Below are positions 52,857-61,045 of a stretch of 64,000 nt of DNA, piece after piece; the stretch's first letter is position 1, and each line of letters starts with the position of its first letter. Source of the stretch: Undibacterium cyanobacteriorum (lineage in GTDB: Bacteria > Pseudomonadota > Gammaproteobacteria > Burkholderiales > Burkholderiaceae_D); contig NZ_CP133720.1 of assembly GCF_031326225.1 (NCBI RefSeq), forward strand, positions 2,976,001 to 3,040,000. Reading direction: 5' to 3'. The position numbers and the translations under genes were made by a program. The notes below the pieces were generated by a model that made no database searches, was not told the DNA's origin, and saw nothing but the letters and a program-made list of their open reading frames with translations.

Positions 52857-53813
52857 TTATAAGTGTAGCACTCCAGAGCCTATTTCAATGGCATTGCCAC
52901 CAACCTGAATACGCGGCACTTGATTTGTGTCGATTTCAGCAGAGACTAATAACTTAGATGGACGATTTATCTGATGTCCTTGCTTGACTTGCGCTGCAAA
53001 CTTTCGTCCGTGACGATGCCGCAAATGCCACGCTGCCCAGTTTGCAGCAGCGGAACCGGTGGCAGGATCAACCGCAATGCTTCCTTGTTTCACAAACCAA
53101 TAACGCGCCGACACCGTCAAATTTTCTGCATCGCCTCCACCGCTTTGATCACCTTCTATTGCGAACAAATAGGCATTCTGCCTCCCGGCAAGACTGCTTG
53201 GCCAAGCCTCCAGCATAGCCGCGTTGGGATTGGCACGTTCAAGGGCTTGCGCTGAATTCAGTGGAAACAATAAGTGCTCATTACCCGTATTGACCCACAT
53301 CGGCTCTGACAAAAAGTCAGAACCCTGTAATCCCAACAGTTGTGCGAAAAAATGAAGATCTTGTGTAGGCGTCCGAAAGCATTCATCAAATGTTTTGTTC
53401 TGGTTGACTGGCACAGTCAAAGTCCAATGCGAAGCCTTCACTGGTGCTGGCGCTGGCGCAATTGGTGTTGCAGGTGTTAACAAGCTTTCACCACGAATCT
53501 CGATCAAACCGGCTTGGCATTGCAGCATAAAACAATCGAATCCAGGCTTCAAAGCGGCAACAACCGAAGCCGCGCCTATCGTGGGATGACCTGCGAAGGG
53601 CAATTCGCTTGTCGTCGTAAAAATTCGCAAGGACGCAAGAGCATTGGTGTCGTGAGGTGGTAACAAGAATACCGTCTCAGATAAATTGAACTGTGCGGCG
53701 AGGGTTTGCATTTGTAAGGCATCCAAGCCGCGGGCGTCTTCAAAAACACAAAGAGGATTGCCACCAAATTGCGACTCTGCAAAGACATTCAATAAACGAA
53801 AACGATAATCCAC
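52857..53813 (-). CDS. PhzF-family epimerase/isomerase
   Basis: A 318-residue protein of the diaminopimelate-epimerase fold related to PhzF. It has FGGNPLCVF, QFNLSETVFLLPP with the expected catalytic Glu (about 47), FAGHPTIGAA and the late DPATGSAAANWAAWHL. Most members outside phenazine loci have unknown substrates. It is the first gene of a minus-strand run with moeA, moaD, moaE and crcB. Confidence 0.88.
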   Translation of the reverse strand: MDYRFRLLNVFAESQFGGNPLCVFEDARGLDALQMQTLAAQFNLSETVFLLPPHDTNALASLRIFTTTSELPFAGHPTIGAASVVAALKPGFDCFMLQCQAGLIEIRGESLLTPATPIAPAPAPVKASHWTLTVPVNQNKTFDECFRTPTQDLHFFAQLLGLQGSDFLSEPMWVNTGNEHLLFPLNSAQALERANPNAAMLEAWPSSLAGRQNAYLFAIEGDQSGGGDAENLTVSARYWFVKQGSIAVDPATGSAAANWAAWHLRHRHGRKFAAQVKQGHQINRPSKLLVSAEIDTNQVPRIQVGGNAIEIGSGVLHL

Positions 53814-53882
53814 TGGGCTTTTCCTCTCTTTTTTCGCACTTACGCATAGAATAGATCCTTATCCAACACCTGAGGAAGAACT

Positions 53883-54083
53883 ATGTCCAAAAAGAACCAG
53901 CTCGACGACGAAACGATGGCATTAATTCACTGGTGTATCGAGCTCGAAAATTTACTCTGTAAAGCCGGAGCGACACGTGATCAGGCGCAAGAATACATTG
54001 AAGAAGAAATCGAGCTTCTAACAGATCAATATTATGACGGACTGACTCCTGAAGAAGCGGCGCAATTTGCGCTACGCGATTAA
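53883..54083 (+). CDS. Small conserved hypothetical protein
   Basis: A 66-residue, strongly acidic, mostly helical protein with no membrane segment and no motif I recognise (two Cys, at about 18 and 26). A GAGGA ribosome site stands 7 bases before the ATG, which supports a real gene. It is divergent from phzF and 150 bp before the M24 peptidase gene. Confidence 0.75.
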   Translation: MSKKNQLDDETMALIHWCIELENLLCKAGATRDQAQEYIEEEIELLTDQYYDGLTPEEAAQFALRD

Positions 54084-54233
54084 CTAATCGACAATGCAAG
54101 ATTGCAATCCAAGAACAGCAGCGCTTGACTTGCAATTAATGGTGGACACTTCGCATCCCCAACGGAAACGAACTTTTGCGATTAAGCTCGGTCTATTCGC
54201 TGTTAATTAACAAGTCCTTCGGAGAACCTCAGA

Positions 54234-55574
54234 ATGAAGAAACTTCTACTCGCTCTTTGTTTAAGCGGCTTATTTTTGGATACCAGCTATGCTCAAATTC
54301 TGAGTGTTCGCGAACAAGCAAGAGTGATCAACGAAAACCTTGCCGAGCGTTTTGAAACGCTGTTGCCGCAAATGATGGAACAAAGCGGAATTGATATGTG
54401 GGTCATGATTACACGTGAATACAACGAGGACCCTGTTGTCAAAACCATGTTACCGGCGGAATGGCTCAACGCACGACGTCGCACCATGCTGGTATTTCAC
54501 CGTGATCAAAATACCGGAAAGGTGGAAAAATTAGCAGTGGCTCGATATGACTTTGGAGAGCATATCAAGGCCGCTTGGGACACTCAGAAATTCCCTGAAC
54601 AATGGGATGCTTTGATCAACATCATCAAGCAAAAACAAGCAAGGAAAATTGGTATCAATACGTCCTTACATTTCGGTCATGCAGACGGACTTGATAAGAC
54701 TGACTATGATGAATTCCAACGTCGATTACCGGCCGAACTGAGAAGCAAGATAGTTTCCGCAGAACCTTTAGCGATTCGCTGGCTAGAGACGCGCACCGAG
54801 CGAGAAATGCAATTTTATCCTCAGCTCATTCGCACAACACATGCCATCATCGAAGAAGGATTTTCAGAGCGTGTCATTGTCCCTGGCGTAACAACCAGCG
54901 AAGATGTGGTTTGGTGGTTCCGACAAAAAATTCGCGACTTAGGGTACGACACTTGGTTCCACCCGACCGTTGATATTCAGCGGGCCGATCCCGACAACAA
55001 AGAAGCGCAGAGAAGTTTTTCAAGTCGTCCCAAGAATGACGTGATCCTTCCCGGCGACCTCATTCACGTTGATATTGGGATCACTTATCTCCGTTTGAAC
55101 ACAGATATTCAGCAGCATGCCTATGTGCTACGCCCGGGCGAAACCACGGTTCCAGAATCAATCAAAACGGCATTCAGTAAAGCCAATCGTTTGCAGGACA
55201 TCCTCACCAATCAATTCAAACTAGGGGTGACGGGAAATCAAATGTTGGAGGCTGCATTGGAGCAAGCTAAACGAGAAGGTATCAATCCAAGTATTTATTC
55301 TCACCCCATCGGCTACCATGGCCACGCCGCTGGCCCAGCGATTGGTATGTGGGATCAACAGACTGGCGTTCCCGGAACAGGTGAGCAACAACTGAGAAAA
55401 AATACTGCGTATTCGATCGAATTAAACGCAAGTAGTCTTATCCCAGAGTGGAAAAAAACAATACGCATCATGCTGGAAGAGGATGCTTTTTTTGATGGTC
55501 AACAAGTACGGTATATCGATGGGCGACAGAAAGAGATCTATACCATCCCACGCTTCGATCGCTACAACCAATAG
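54234..55574 (+). CDS. Secreted M24-family (Xaa-Pro) aminopeptidase
   Basis: A 446-residue protein with a signal peptide (1-20, ending SYA). After a creatinase N-domain (about 30-170) the pita-bread domain shows HVDIGITYLRLNTDIQQ, HPIGYHGHAAGP and ELNA, the M24 metal ligand blocks. The sequence resembles Xaa-Pro dipeptidases. A GGAG ribosome site is well placed. A strong bidirectional terminator follows. Confidence 0.88.
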   Translation: MKKLLLALCLSGLFLDTSYAQILSVREQARVINENLAERFETLLPQMMEQSGIDMWVMITREYNEDPVVKTMLPAEWLNARRRTMLVFHRDQNTGKVEKLAVARYDFGEHIKAAWDTQKFPEQWDALINIIKQKQARKIGINTSLHFGHADGLDKTDYDEFQRRLPAELRSKIVSAEPLAIRWLETRTEREMQFYPQLIRTTHAIIEEGFSERVIVPGVTTSEDVVWWFRQKIRDLGYDTWFHPTVDIQRADPDNKEAQRSFSSRPKNDVILPGDLIHVDIGITYLRLNTDIQQHAYVLRPGETTVPESIKTAFSKANRLQDILTNQFKLGVTGNQMLEAALEQAKREGINPSIYSHPIGYHGHAAGPAIGMWDQQTGVPGTGEQQLRKNTAYSIELNASSLIPEWKKTIRIMLEEDAFFDGQQVRYIDGRQKEIYTIPRFDRYNQ

Positions 55575-55606
55575 ATGATCGCCAATTTTGGTTCGGCTTA
55601 TCAAAT

Positions 55607-55641
55607 AAAAAAACACCAAAGCGCGCTTTGGTGTTTTTTTT
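55607..55641. terminator. Bidirectional rho-independent terminator
   Basis: A perfect palindromic hairpin, AAACACCAAAGC with GCTTTGGTGTTT, flanked by A and T runs. It ends the M24 peptidase gene and the small membrane protein gene from the other side. Confidence 0.92.
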
Positions 55642-55665
55642 AAAGCTCAGTTAGAGTGTCAGCAG

Positions 55666-56028
55666 CTATTTTTTATCCTGCGAGCGAAACTCGATTTGCT
55701 CGACCCTCACTAGTTTTGCATCCTCCACATCCATATCTTTTTGCGAGAACGGTGCTTGCGTACGATGACTTTCGCGGTATGGCGTCTCGTCGCGACGAAC
55801 ACTCGAAAACAAAAGAAGTAACAGAATCTTGATCAACACAAATACGACGAATAAGGTCAAAATCAAGGGTACGATCGTCAATAACAGAGCGATCGCCACA
55901 CACACCAACAACAATTTCGGCAACGGCGTTTTCATCAACACGCCCATGGCCTTGCCACCAAAGACACGCAGCTCTTTCCATGCTTGGCGCAATACTGAAT
56001 ACATATACTGTTTTTGTGACGAACTCAT
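55666..56028 (-). CDS. Small membrane protein of unknown function
   Basis: A 120-residue protein with two hydrophobic segments (about 34-50 and 52-74) joined by a short turn, a cytoplasmic-looking basic N-terminus and a charged C-terminal tail. I recognise no family. The ATG with GAGGGTAG before it is chosen; the frame extends 28 codons further upstream without a ribosome site. Confidence 0.75.
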   Translation of the reverse strand: MSSSQKQYMYSVLRQAWKELRVFGGKAMGVLMKTPLPKLLLVCVAIALLLTIVPLILTLFVVFVLIKILLLLLFSSVRRDETPYRESHRTQAPFSQKDMDVEDAKLVRVEQIEFRSQDKK

Positions 56029-56531
56029 GTGTCTACCCTCTTTTCCTTTCCCGTTCTTCGCTGAAAATCGATTCGATCTTCGCCTTCCTGACTGCTGGCA
56101 ATTTACTCGCAACCAAACTCTCTGAAGGCACTTTAATTTGTGTGACCGTACTTGACCAGCAGATTGAGACCAAGTGCCATTTTTGAAGGATAGAACGCCA
56201 TTTCCAGCGTAAAACTCACTTCATCACCATCTCCAAAATATCGTGCCTGATTATCCTCAGGCCATAGCAAGCTCACCACGGTAATAAGTACGAGAAAATG
56301 CCGTCAATAAATTTCTCAGCTGTAAAGACCTCTCATCTACGCGACCAGCATTTGTGGCCTCATCGAATACTTTGCTGCATTTCTCTGACAGCTGGCGCTC
56401 AGTTTTTGGGGATTGAAGCTTCCAAAATCGCATTTCGTCACATCGCTGTGGTAACTTGCCGCTCGATTCTTTACAGTGCACCCATCAAATATTTTTTCGA
56501 AGTCATAACGATCTTGAAAAGGAACACGAAA
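56029..56531. other. 503-bp intergenic region
   Basis: No gene, hairpin or repeat of note is visible. Small open frames on both strands (for instance 56257-56481 minus) have no ribosome site. It must hold the promoters of the two divergent flanking genes. Confidence 0.5.
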
Positions 56532-56822
56532 ATGAATCTCACAAACAAATTAGCTTTGACTTTAGTTGGCACAATCGCGATTGCTGCAAGTTTAGCTGGC
56601 TCCTGCAACGCAAAAGTACAAGCAGCAGCATCCAGTAAGTCAGACGTCCAAGTCGTCACTGTTAGTGCTCAACGTATGACAAGCGCGGAAAAAGCTGCGT
56701 TCGATCAGGGATCTTCCGCCAATGCAGTTCAAACTGTCGTGATCAGTGCGAAACGCCTCAGTCCGCAAGCAAAAATTGTGTTTGATCGCAATAATCAAGC
56801 GGCACAAAAACAAACATCGTAA
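56532..56822 (+). CDS. Small secreted protein with two internal repeats
   Basis: A 96-residue protein with a signal peptide (about 1-30, possibly ending at CNAKVQA). The mature part consists of two related units of about 24 residues, VQVVTVSAQRMTSAEKAAFD and VQTVVISAKRLSPQAKIVFD, which suggests a duplicated strand-turn-helix. Cys at about 27 could make it a lipoprotein, although the lipobox (LAGSC) is imperfect. AAAAGGA precedes the ATG. I know no function. Confidence 0.75.
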   Translation: MNLTNKLALTLVGTIAIAASLAGSCNAKVQAAASSKSDVQVVTVSAQRMTSAEKAAFDQGSSANAVQTVVISAKRLSPQAKIVFDRNNQAAQKQTS

Positions 56823-57053
56823 TTTGTCACTTTTGCGATTTTGATTACTAGTTATCAATTATTCCCTGTGATTTTCAACTTTGAATCACAAGGCTAGACT
56901 AAACAAAAAACATTGTGACTAAACACGCAAAAATATTTTCGATTTATTTGCGTTTTAATTAACATCTTAGACAAAAGCGATTCGTTTTGTTTTACACTAG
57001 TGCGTTGCGATGCAATTCGAACGCGCGCCACACATCAATGGGGGCTTTAGATC

Positions 57054-57362
57054 ATGAATATGAAAACAGTATCTCTTGGTATCGTCTTAGCATCTGTCGT
57101 TGGAGCAGTTCAGGCTCAAGAACTCTTCGTAGTTTCTCAACCGCAGTCGAACAAAGAACTGCAGTGCCAAGAGAACTGCGCCCAAGACGTCCAATCTCAG
57201 GCACCATTGCAAATTGATCGAAGCGGCATGGACAAAGCTTCAGTGCACCTGCAAATCATGCAGCAAACTTCACCAAGATTTAGTGAACCATCTTCAAGCC
57301 CCAAGAAGCCGAGCAGCGAAGATAAAAAATCTAGTTCAACGAAGACACAAGAAAACACCTAA
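57054..57362 (+). CDS. Small secreted protein of unknown function
   Basis: A 102-residue protein with a signal peptide (1-21, ending VQA). The mature protein has two cysteines five residues apart (CQENC) and a Ser/Lys/Pro-rich, probably disordered end. The GGGGG ribosome site and a strong terminator support a real gene. It follows the repeat protein by 231 bp in the same direction, with an AT-rich interval that may hold its own promoter. Confidence 0.72.
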   Translation: MNMKTVSLGIVLASVVGAVQAQELFVVSQPQSNKELQCQENCAQDVQSQAPLQIDRSGMDKASVHLQIMQQTSPRFSEPSSSPKKPSSEDKKSSSTKTQENT

Positions 57363-57423
57363 AACCGTACACGATTTCTTGCATGCTTAAGTGCGAATTA
57401 CTTCAAGCACATCTAATAAAGCG

Positions 57424-57451
57424 AAAAGCCAGACCGATGTCTGGCTTTTTT
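57424..57451 (+). terminator. Rho-independent terminator of the 102-residue secreted protein gene
   Basis: Perfect 11-bp stem AAAAGCCAGAC/GTCTGGCTTTT with a 4-base loop, then a T run. It lies 62 bp after the stop. Confidence 0.9.
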
Positions 57452-57515
57452 ATTTTCATCTCACTGCGTGGGTCGCACGGCTCCACTTCAAAGATCACCA
57501 CTAGCACCGCACAAA

Positions 57516-57962
57516 TTAAAGAGCCGAGCGGTCGATACGCTTACTCAAGATAATCGAGGTCGAAGTTTGGCGCACGCCATCAAGCGCGCCGATTTGATCG
57601 AGCAAGCGATCGAGCACTTCCGTGGTCGCACAACGTAGCGTCAGCATATAGTCAATCGCGCCACTAACCGCACATAGGCTCTCAACCTCTGGCAACTGCT
57701 GCAGAAATTTGATAAGTCCAGCGACCGATCGCGCTTCGATCGACAAACCAACATAGGCACGCACAGCGGGTTGATACATCGCCTGATTCAGTTTCAGGCC
57801 GTATCCGGCAATCACCTCACGTTTTTCGAGAGCAGCGATCCGCGCAATCACCGTGGTGCGAGCAATTCCCACGCGTTTAGCGATGGTCGTAACAGGCATC
57901 CGCGCATTGTCCATCAAGAGTGCGAGGATTTTGTTATCAATATCATCAAGAACAGGCTTCAT
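57516..57962 (-). CDS. Lrp/AsnC-family transcriptional regulator
   Basis: A 148-residue regulator with an N-terminal helix-turn-helix (about 5-55: LDDIDNKILALLMDNARMPVTTIAKRVGIARTTVIARI) and a C-terminal RAM ligand domain (about 65-145). It is divergent from the lysine dehydrogenase-like gene and probably controls that gene in response to lysine or a pathway metabolite. The shared 164 bp region carries four TACACYCT-like repeats. Confidence 0.92.
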   Translation of the reverse strand: MKPVLDDIDNKILALLMDNARMPVTTIAKRVGIARTTVIARIAALEKREVIAGYGLKLNQAMYQPAVRAYVGLSIEARSVAGLIKFLQQLPEVESLCAVSGAIDYMLTLRCATTEVLDRLLDQIGALDGVRQTSTSIILSKRIDRSAL

Positions 57963-58024
57963 TTATACACTTTATCTCATTTGTTCGTCATATCGCATCA
58001 TTATGACTCAATCTGACGATACTT

Positions 58025-58062
58025 TACACTCTATTTTCTGACAATTTTCCCCTCTACACTCT
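58025..58062. promoter_or_regulatory. Phased TACACTCT repeats in the lys divergent region
   Basis: TACACTCT occurs at 58025 and 58055, with related TACACTTT at 57966 and TACACCCT at 58104. Start-to-start steps are 59, 30 and 49 bp, close to whole turns of DNA, as expected for an Lrp-type regulator that wraps DNA. Confidence 0.45.
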
Positions 58063-58072
58063 CTTCCATCGC

Positions 58073-58098
58073 AAACACGACAGTTTGTCGTGTTTTTT
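58073..58098 (+). terminator. Attenuator-like hairpin in the lysine dehydrogenase leader
   Basis: Perfect 10-bp stem AAACACGACA/TGTCGTGTTT with a 3-base loop, followed by TTTTTTAA in total. It stands 28 bp before the dehydrogenase ATG, and no plus-strand gene ends upstream after the separate terminator at 57424, so it would be in the leader of the gene. Confidence 0.7.
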
Positions 58099-58126
58099 AA
58101 CTTTACACCCTCTTTGGAGACTAACG

Positions 58127-59218
58127 ATGGCAACTAAACTCATTCTTCTCGGTGCCGGTAAAATCGGTGATGCAATCCTCAATTTGTTGTCCCACACTGG
58201 CGACTACGAAATCACAGTAGCAGATCGTGACCAAGAACGTTTGAAATACGTTGCACAAGCTGGTTTTCCTAATGTAACAACAAAACAAGCTGACTTGGCT
58301 GATCAAGCAGTTGTTACTGAATTGATCCGTGGTCACAAAGTCACATTGTCTGCTTGCCCATACTTCTTGACACCAATCATCGCTGGTGCAGCGAAAGCAG
58401 CAAACTCCCACTACTTCGATTTGACAGAAGATGTTGAAAGCACACGTGTTGTAAAACAATTGGCTGACGGTGCAGACTCTGCTTTCGTTCCACAATGCGG
58501 CTTGGCTCCAGGCTTCATCTCTATCGTTGCAAACGACGTAGCGAAGAAATTCGAAACTTTGCGTGACGTCAGCATGCGCGTCGGTGCTTTGCCAACATTC
58601 CCGAACAATGCGTTGAAGTACAACCTGACATGGAGTACAGATGGCTTGATCAACGAATACTGCAACCCATGCGAAGCGATCGTTGACGGTCAATTGCGCG
58701 AAACTTCCCCATTGGAAGAAATGGAACACTTCTCACTCGACGGTATCGACTACGAAGCGTTCAACACTTCTGGTGGTTTGGGTACTTTGTGCGAATCCTT
58801 GCAAGGTAAAGTTCAAAACTTGAACTACAAAACAGTGCGTTATCCAGGTCACCGCGACATCGTCAAAATGTTGATTCGCGATTTGGAATTGGGCAAACTG
58901 GAACGCCGTCCAATCTTGAAAGATGTCTTGGAAACTTCTGTTCCTATGACTAAACAAGACGTGGTTTTGGTTTTCGTCAGCGTCATCGGTACACGCAATG
59001 GCCGCTTGGAACAAGAATCCTATGCGAAGAAAATCTACGCACAAGAAGTTAACGGTCAGTTGCTGTCTGCGATACAATTGACAACTGCGTCTGGTATCTG
59101 CGCCATGGTTGATATGGTTGTTGAAGGTAAGTTGCCACAAAAAGGTATGGTTCGTCAGGAACAAGCTACTTTGGCAGACTTCACAGCAAACCGCTTCGGT
59201 CGTTACTACGCACTGTAA
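58127..59218 (+). CDS. Saccharopine/lysine dehydrogenase family oxidoreductase
   Basis: A 363-residue NAD(P)-dependent enzyme with an N-terminal Rossmann loop GAGKIG (9-14) and a saccharopine-dehydrogenase-type C-terminal domain. Its length fits the single-domain saccharopine dehydrogenase/lysine 6-dehydrogenase group, which forms aminoadipate semialdehyde (or its cyclic form) from saccharopine or lysine. With the downstream aminoadipate-semialdehyde dehydrogenase and the divergent Lrp regulator this makes a lysine degradation module. GGAGA precedes the start at 7 bases. Codon choice is strongly biased, consistent with high expression. Confidence 0.85.
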   Translation: MATKLILLGAGKIGDAILNLLSHTGDYEITVADRDQERLKYVAQAGFPNVTTKQADLADQAVVTELIRGHKVTLSACPYFLTPIIAGAAKAANSHYFDLTEDVESTRVVKQLADGADSAFVPQCGLAPGFISIVANDVAKKFETLRDVSMRVGALPTFPNNALKYNLTWSTDGLINEYCNPCEAIVDGQLRETSPLEEMEHFSLDGIDYEAFNTSGGLGTLCESLQGKVQNLNYKTVRYPGHRDIVKMLIRDLELGKLERRPILKDVLETSVPMTKQDVVLVFVSVIGTRNGRLEQESYAKKIYAQEVNGQLLSAIQLTTASGICAMVDMVVEGKLPQKGMVRQEQATLADFTANRFGRYYAL

Positions 59219-59238
59219 TCAATACAATTAGTTTTCAT

Positions 59239-59296
59239 CGCGGAGGCGCGGAGGTAGCAGAGATGATCAAGGTTCTCTGCACTCTGCGCCTCTGTG
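59239..59296. repeat. Long imperfect inverted repeat
   Basis: CGCGGAGGCGCGGAGG and following bases pair with the CTGCGCCTCTGTG arm through about 25 positions with some G-U pairs and a one-base offset. There is no T run. It lies between the dehydrogenase and aldehyde dehydrogenase genes and resembles dispersed intergenic repeats known in related genomes. Confidence 0.6.
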
Positions 59297-59338
59297 ATTC
59301 AAGAGCACAAGATTAAACAAGAATTTATCGGAGCACTT

Positions 59339-60856
59339 ATGACAAAAGATATCAACACCCTGCTCGCTGGTTTAGGCGTCAACATGGCCGACTACCAAGG
59401 TCAAGACATTCCTAGCGTTTCCCCGATCAATGGTCAAACTATGGCGACTTTGCGTGCTGATACAGCCGCTGAAGTGACGACTAAAATCGACCGCGCTCAC
59501 GCTGCGTTTTTACAATGGCGTAAAGTACCTGCACCACGCCGTGGTGAATTGATCCGTTTGTTCGGCGAAGAATTGCGCACCCACAAAGCAGAACTCGGAC
59601 AATTGGTCACACTCGAAGCAGGCAAAATTTTGCAAGAAGGTTTGGGCGAAGTACAAGAGATGATCGACATCTGCGATTTCGCAGTCGGCCTCTCACGCCA
59701 ACTGTACGGCTTGACTATCGCGTCTGAGCGTCCAGGCCATCGCATGATGGAACAGTGGCATCCGGTTGGCGTTGTGGGTGTCATTTCTGCATTTAACTTT
59801 CCAGTTGCAGTATGGGCTTGGAATGCAGCATTGGCCTTCGTTTGTGGTGATTCCGTCACATGGAAACCATCAGAAAAAACACCTTTGACAGCAGTAGCGA
59901 CACACGCTTTGTTCATGAAAGCGGTAGCGCGTTTCAACTTAACTGGCAACGATGCACCAGCAGGTTTGGCAGAATTGATCATCGGTGGACGCGACACTGG
60001 CGCACAAATGGTAGAAGACAAACGTGTTGCGTTGGTTTCCGCAACAGGCAGCACACGCATGGGTCGCCAAGTCGCAGAAGTTTGCGCTAAGCGTTTGACT
60101 CGCACCATCTTGGAATTGGGCGGTAACAATGCGATGATCGTTGCCCCAAGTGCAGATTTGGAAATGGCCGTTCGTGCGATCACATTCTCTGCGGTTGGCA
60201 CGGCGGGTCAACGTTGCACGACTTTGCGTCGCTTGTTCGTCCATGACAGCATTTACGATACCTTGGTACCACGCTTGAAGAAAATCTACGCTGGTTTGCC
60301 AATCGGTAACCCACTCGAGAAAACAACTTTGATCGGTCCATTGGTCGACAAAGCTGCGTTCGATATGATGCAAAATGCCTTAGAAGCAGCGAAAGCCGAT
60401 CAAGGTCAAGTATTCGGCGGTGAGCGCGTGACTGTAACAGGCTGCGAAGATGGCTATTATGTTCGCCCTTCTATCGTTGAAATGCCAAGCCAAACGGAAC
60501 ACATGCATCACGAAGTGTTCGCACCGATCATGTACATCGTTCGTTACACGGATTTGCAACAAGCCATCGCGATGAACAATGAAGTGCCACAAGGTTTGTC
60601 TTCCAGTATCTTCACAACCGATATGCGCGAAGCAGAATTGTTCATGTCTGATGTTGGTAGTGACTGCGGTATCGCCAACGTCAACATTGGCCCATCTGGT
60701 GCTGAAATCGGTGGCGCATTCGGCGGTGAAAAAGACACTGGCGGTGGTCGTGAATCTGGTTCCGACTCTTGGAAAGCTTACATGCGTCGTTCCACAAACA
60801 CAGTCAATTACAGCCACTCGCTGCCATTGGCACAAGGCATTAGCTTTGACATCTAA
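59339..60856 (+). CDS. amaB: L-2-aminoadipate-6-semialdehyde dehydrogenase (ALDH7 family)
   Basis: Oxidises aminoadipate semialdehyde to 2-aminoadipate with NAD(P)+ in lysine degradation. The 505-residue protein shows the ALDH7 patterns PGHRMMEQWHPVGVVGVISAFNFPVAVWAWNAAL, the general base Glu in LELGGNN (about 259) and the nucleophile in GQRCTTLRR (Cys about 293), and the ALDH7 end GGGRESGSDSWKAYMRR. The ATG with GGAG at 6 bases is chosen over an upstream start. It follows the dehydrogenase by 120 bp, in which the inverted repeat lies. Confidence 0.92.
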   Translation: MTKDINTLLAGLGVNMADYQGQDIPSVSPINGQTMATLRADTAAEVTTKIDRAHAAFLQWRKVPAPRRGELIRLFGEELRTHKAELGQLVTLEAGKILQEGLGEVQEMIDICDFAVGLSRQLYGLTIASERPGHRMMEQWHPVGVVGVISAFNFPVAVWAWNAALAFVCGDSVTWKPSEKTPLTAVATHALFMKAVARFNLTGNDAPAGLAELIIGGRDTGAQMVEDKRVALVSATGSTRMGRQVAEVCAKRLTRTILELGGNNAMIVAPSADLEMAVRAITFSAVGTAGQRCTTLRRLFVHDSIYDTLVPRLKKIYAGLPIGNPLEKTTLIGPLVDKAAFDMMQNALEAAKADQGQVFGGERVTVTGCEDGYYVRPSIVEMPSQTEHMHHEVFAPIMYIVRYTDLQQAIAMNNEVPQGLSSSIFTTDMREAELFMSDVGSDCGIANVNIGPSGAEIGGAFGGEKDTGGGRESGSDSWKAYMRRSTNTVNYSHSLPLAQGISFDI

Positions 60857-60877
60857 TCGCTAGATAAAGCAAAAAGA

Positions 60878-60904
60878 AAACGGCGCTCGAGAACAGCGCC
60901 GTTT
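60878..60904 (+). terminator. Terminator of the aldehyde dehydrogenase gene
   Basis: Perfect 10-bp stem AAACGGCGCT/AGCGCCGTTT with a 7-base loop and a short T run (TTTC), 21 bp past the stop. Confidence 0.7.
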
Positions 60905-60959
60905 CAAAATAGATCGATAAAAGTTCTAAAAACCGGTAATTAAAATAAGTAAGCTTACT

Positions 60960-60986
60960 AAGCTAAATAAGCCAAATAAGCTAAAT
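60960..60986 (+). repeat. Three tandem 9-bp repeats
   Basis: AAGCTAAAT, AAGCCAAAT and AAGCTAAAT stand end to end between the two terminators after the aldehyde dehydrogenase gene. Confidence 0.75.
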
Positions 60987-60993
60987 AAATTCG

Positions 60994-61024
60994 AGCCCAA
61001 ACAAGCTTTGTTTGGGCTTTTTTT
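60994..61024 (+). terminator. Second terminator between aldehyde dehydrogenase and rarA
   Basis: Perfect 11-bp stem AGCCCAAACAA/TTGTTTGGGCT, 3-base loop, then seven T on the plus strand. It shields rarA (opposite strand) from read-through. Confidence 0.85.
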
Positions 61025-61045
61025 GGGCTCACTTAATTCTGAGCG

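Noticed and set aside
57963..58126. Lysine riboswitch upstream of the lysine dehydrogenase gene
   Set aside because: The leader is too short and I cannot draw the five-helix lysine aptamer; only one terminator-like hairpin is seen.
59497..60201. 234-residue open frame antisense to the aldehyde dehydrogenase gene
   Set aside because: It mirrors a strongly codon-biased real gene, has no ribosome site and its translation is low-complexity Thr/Ala/Pro without any family resemblance.
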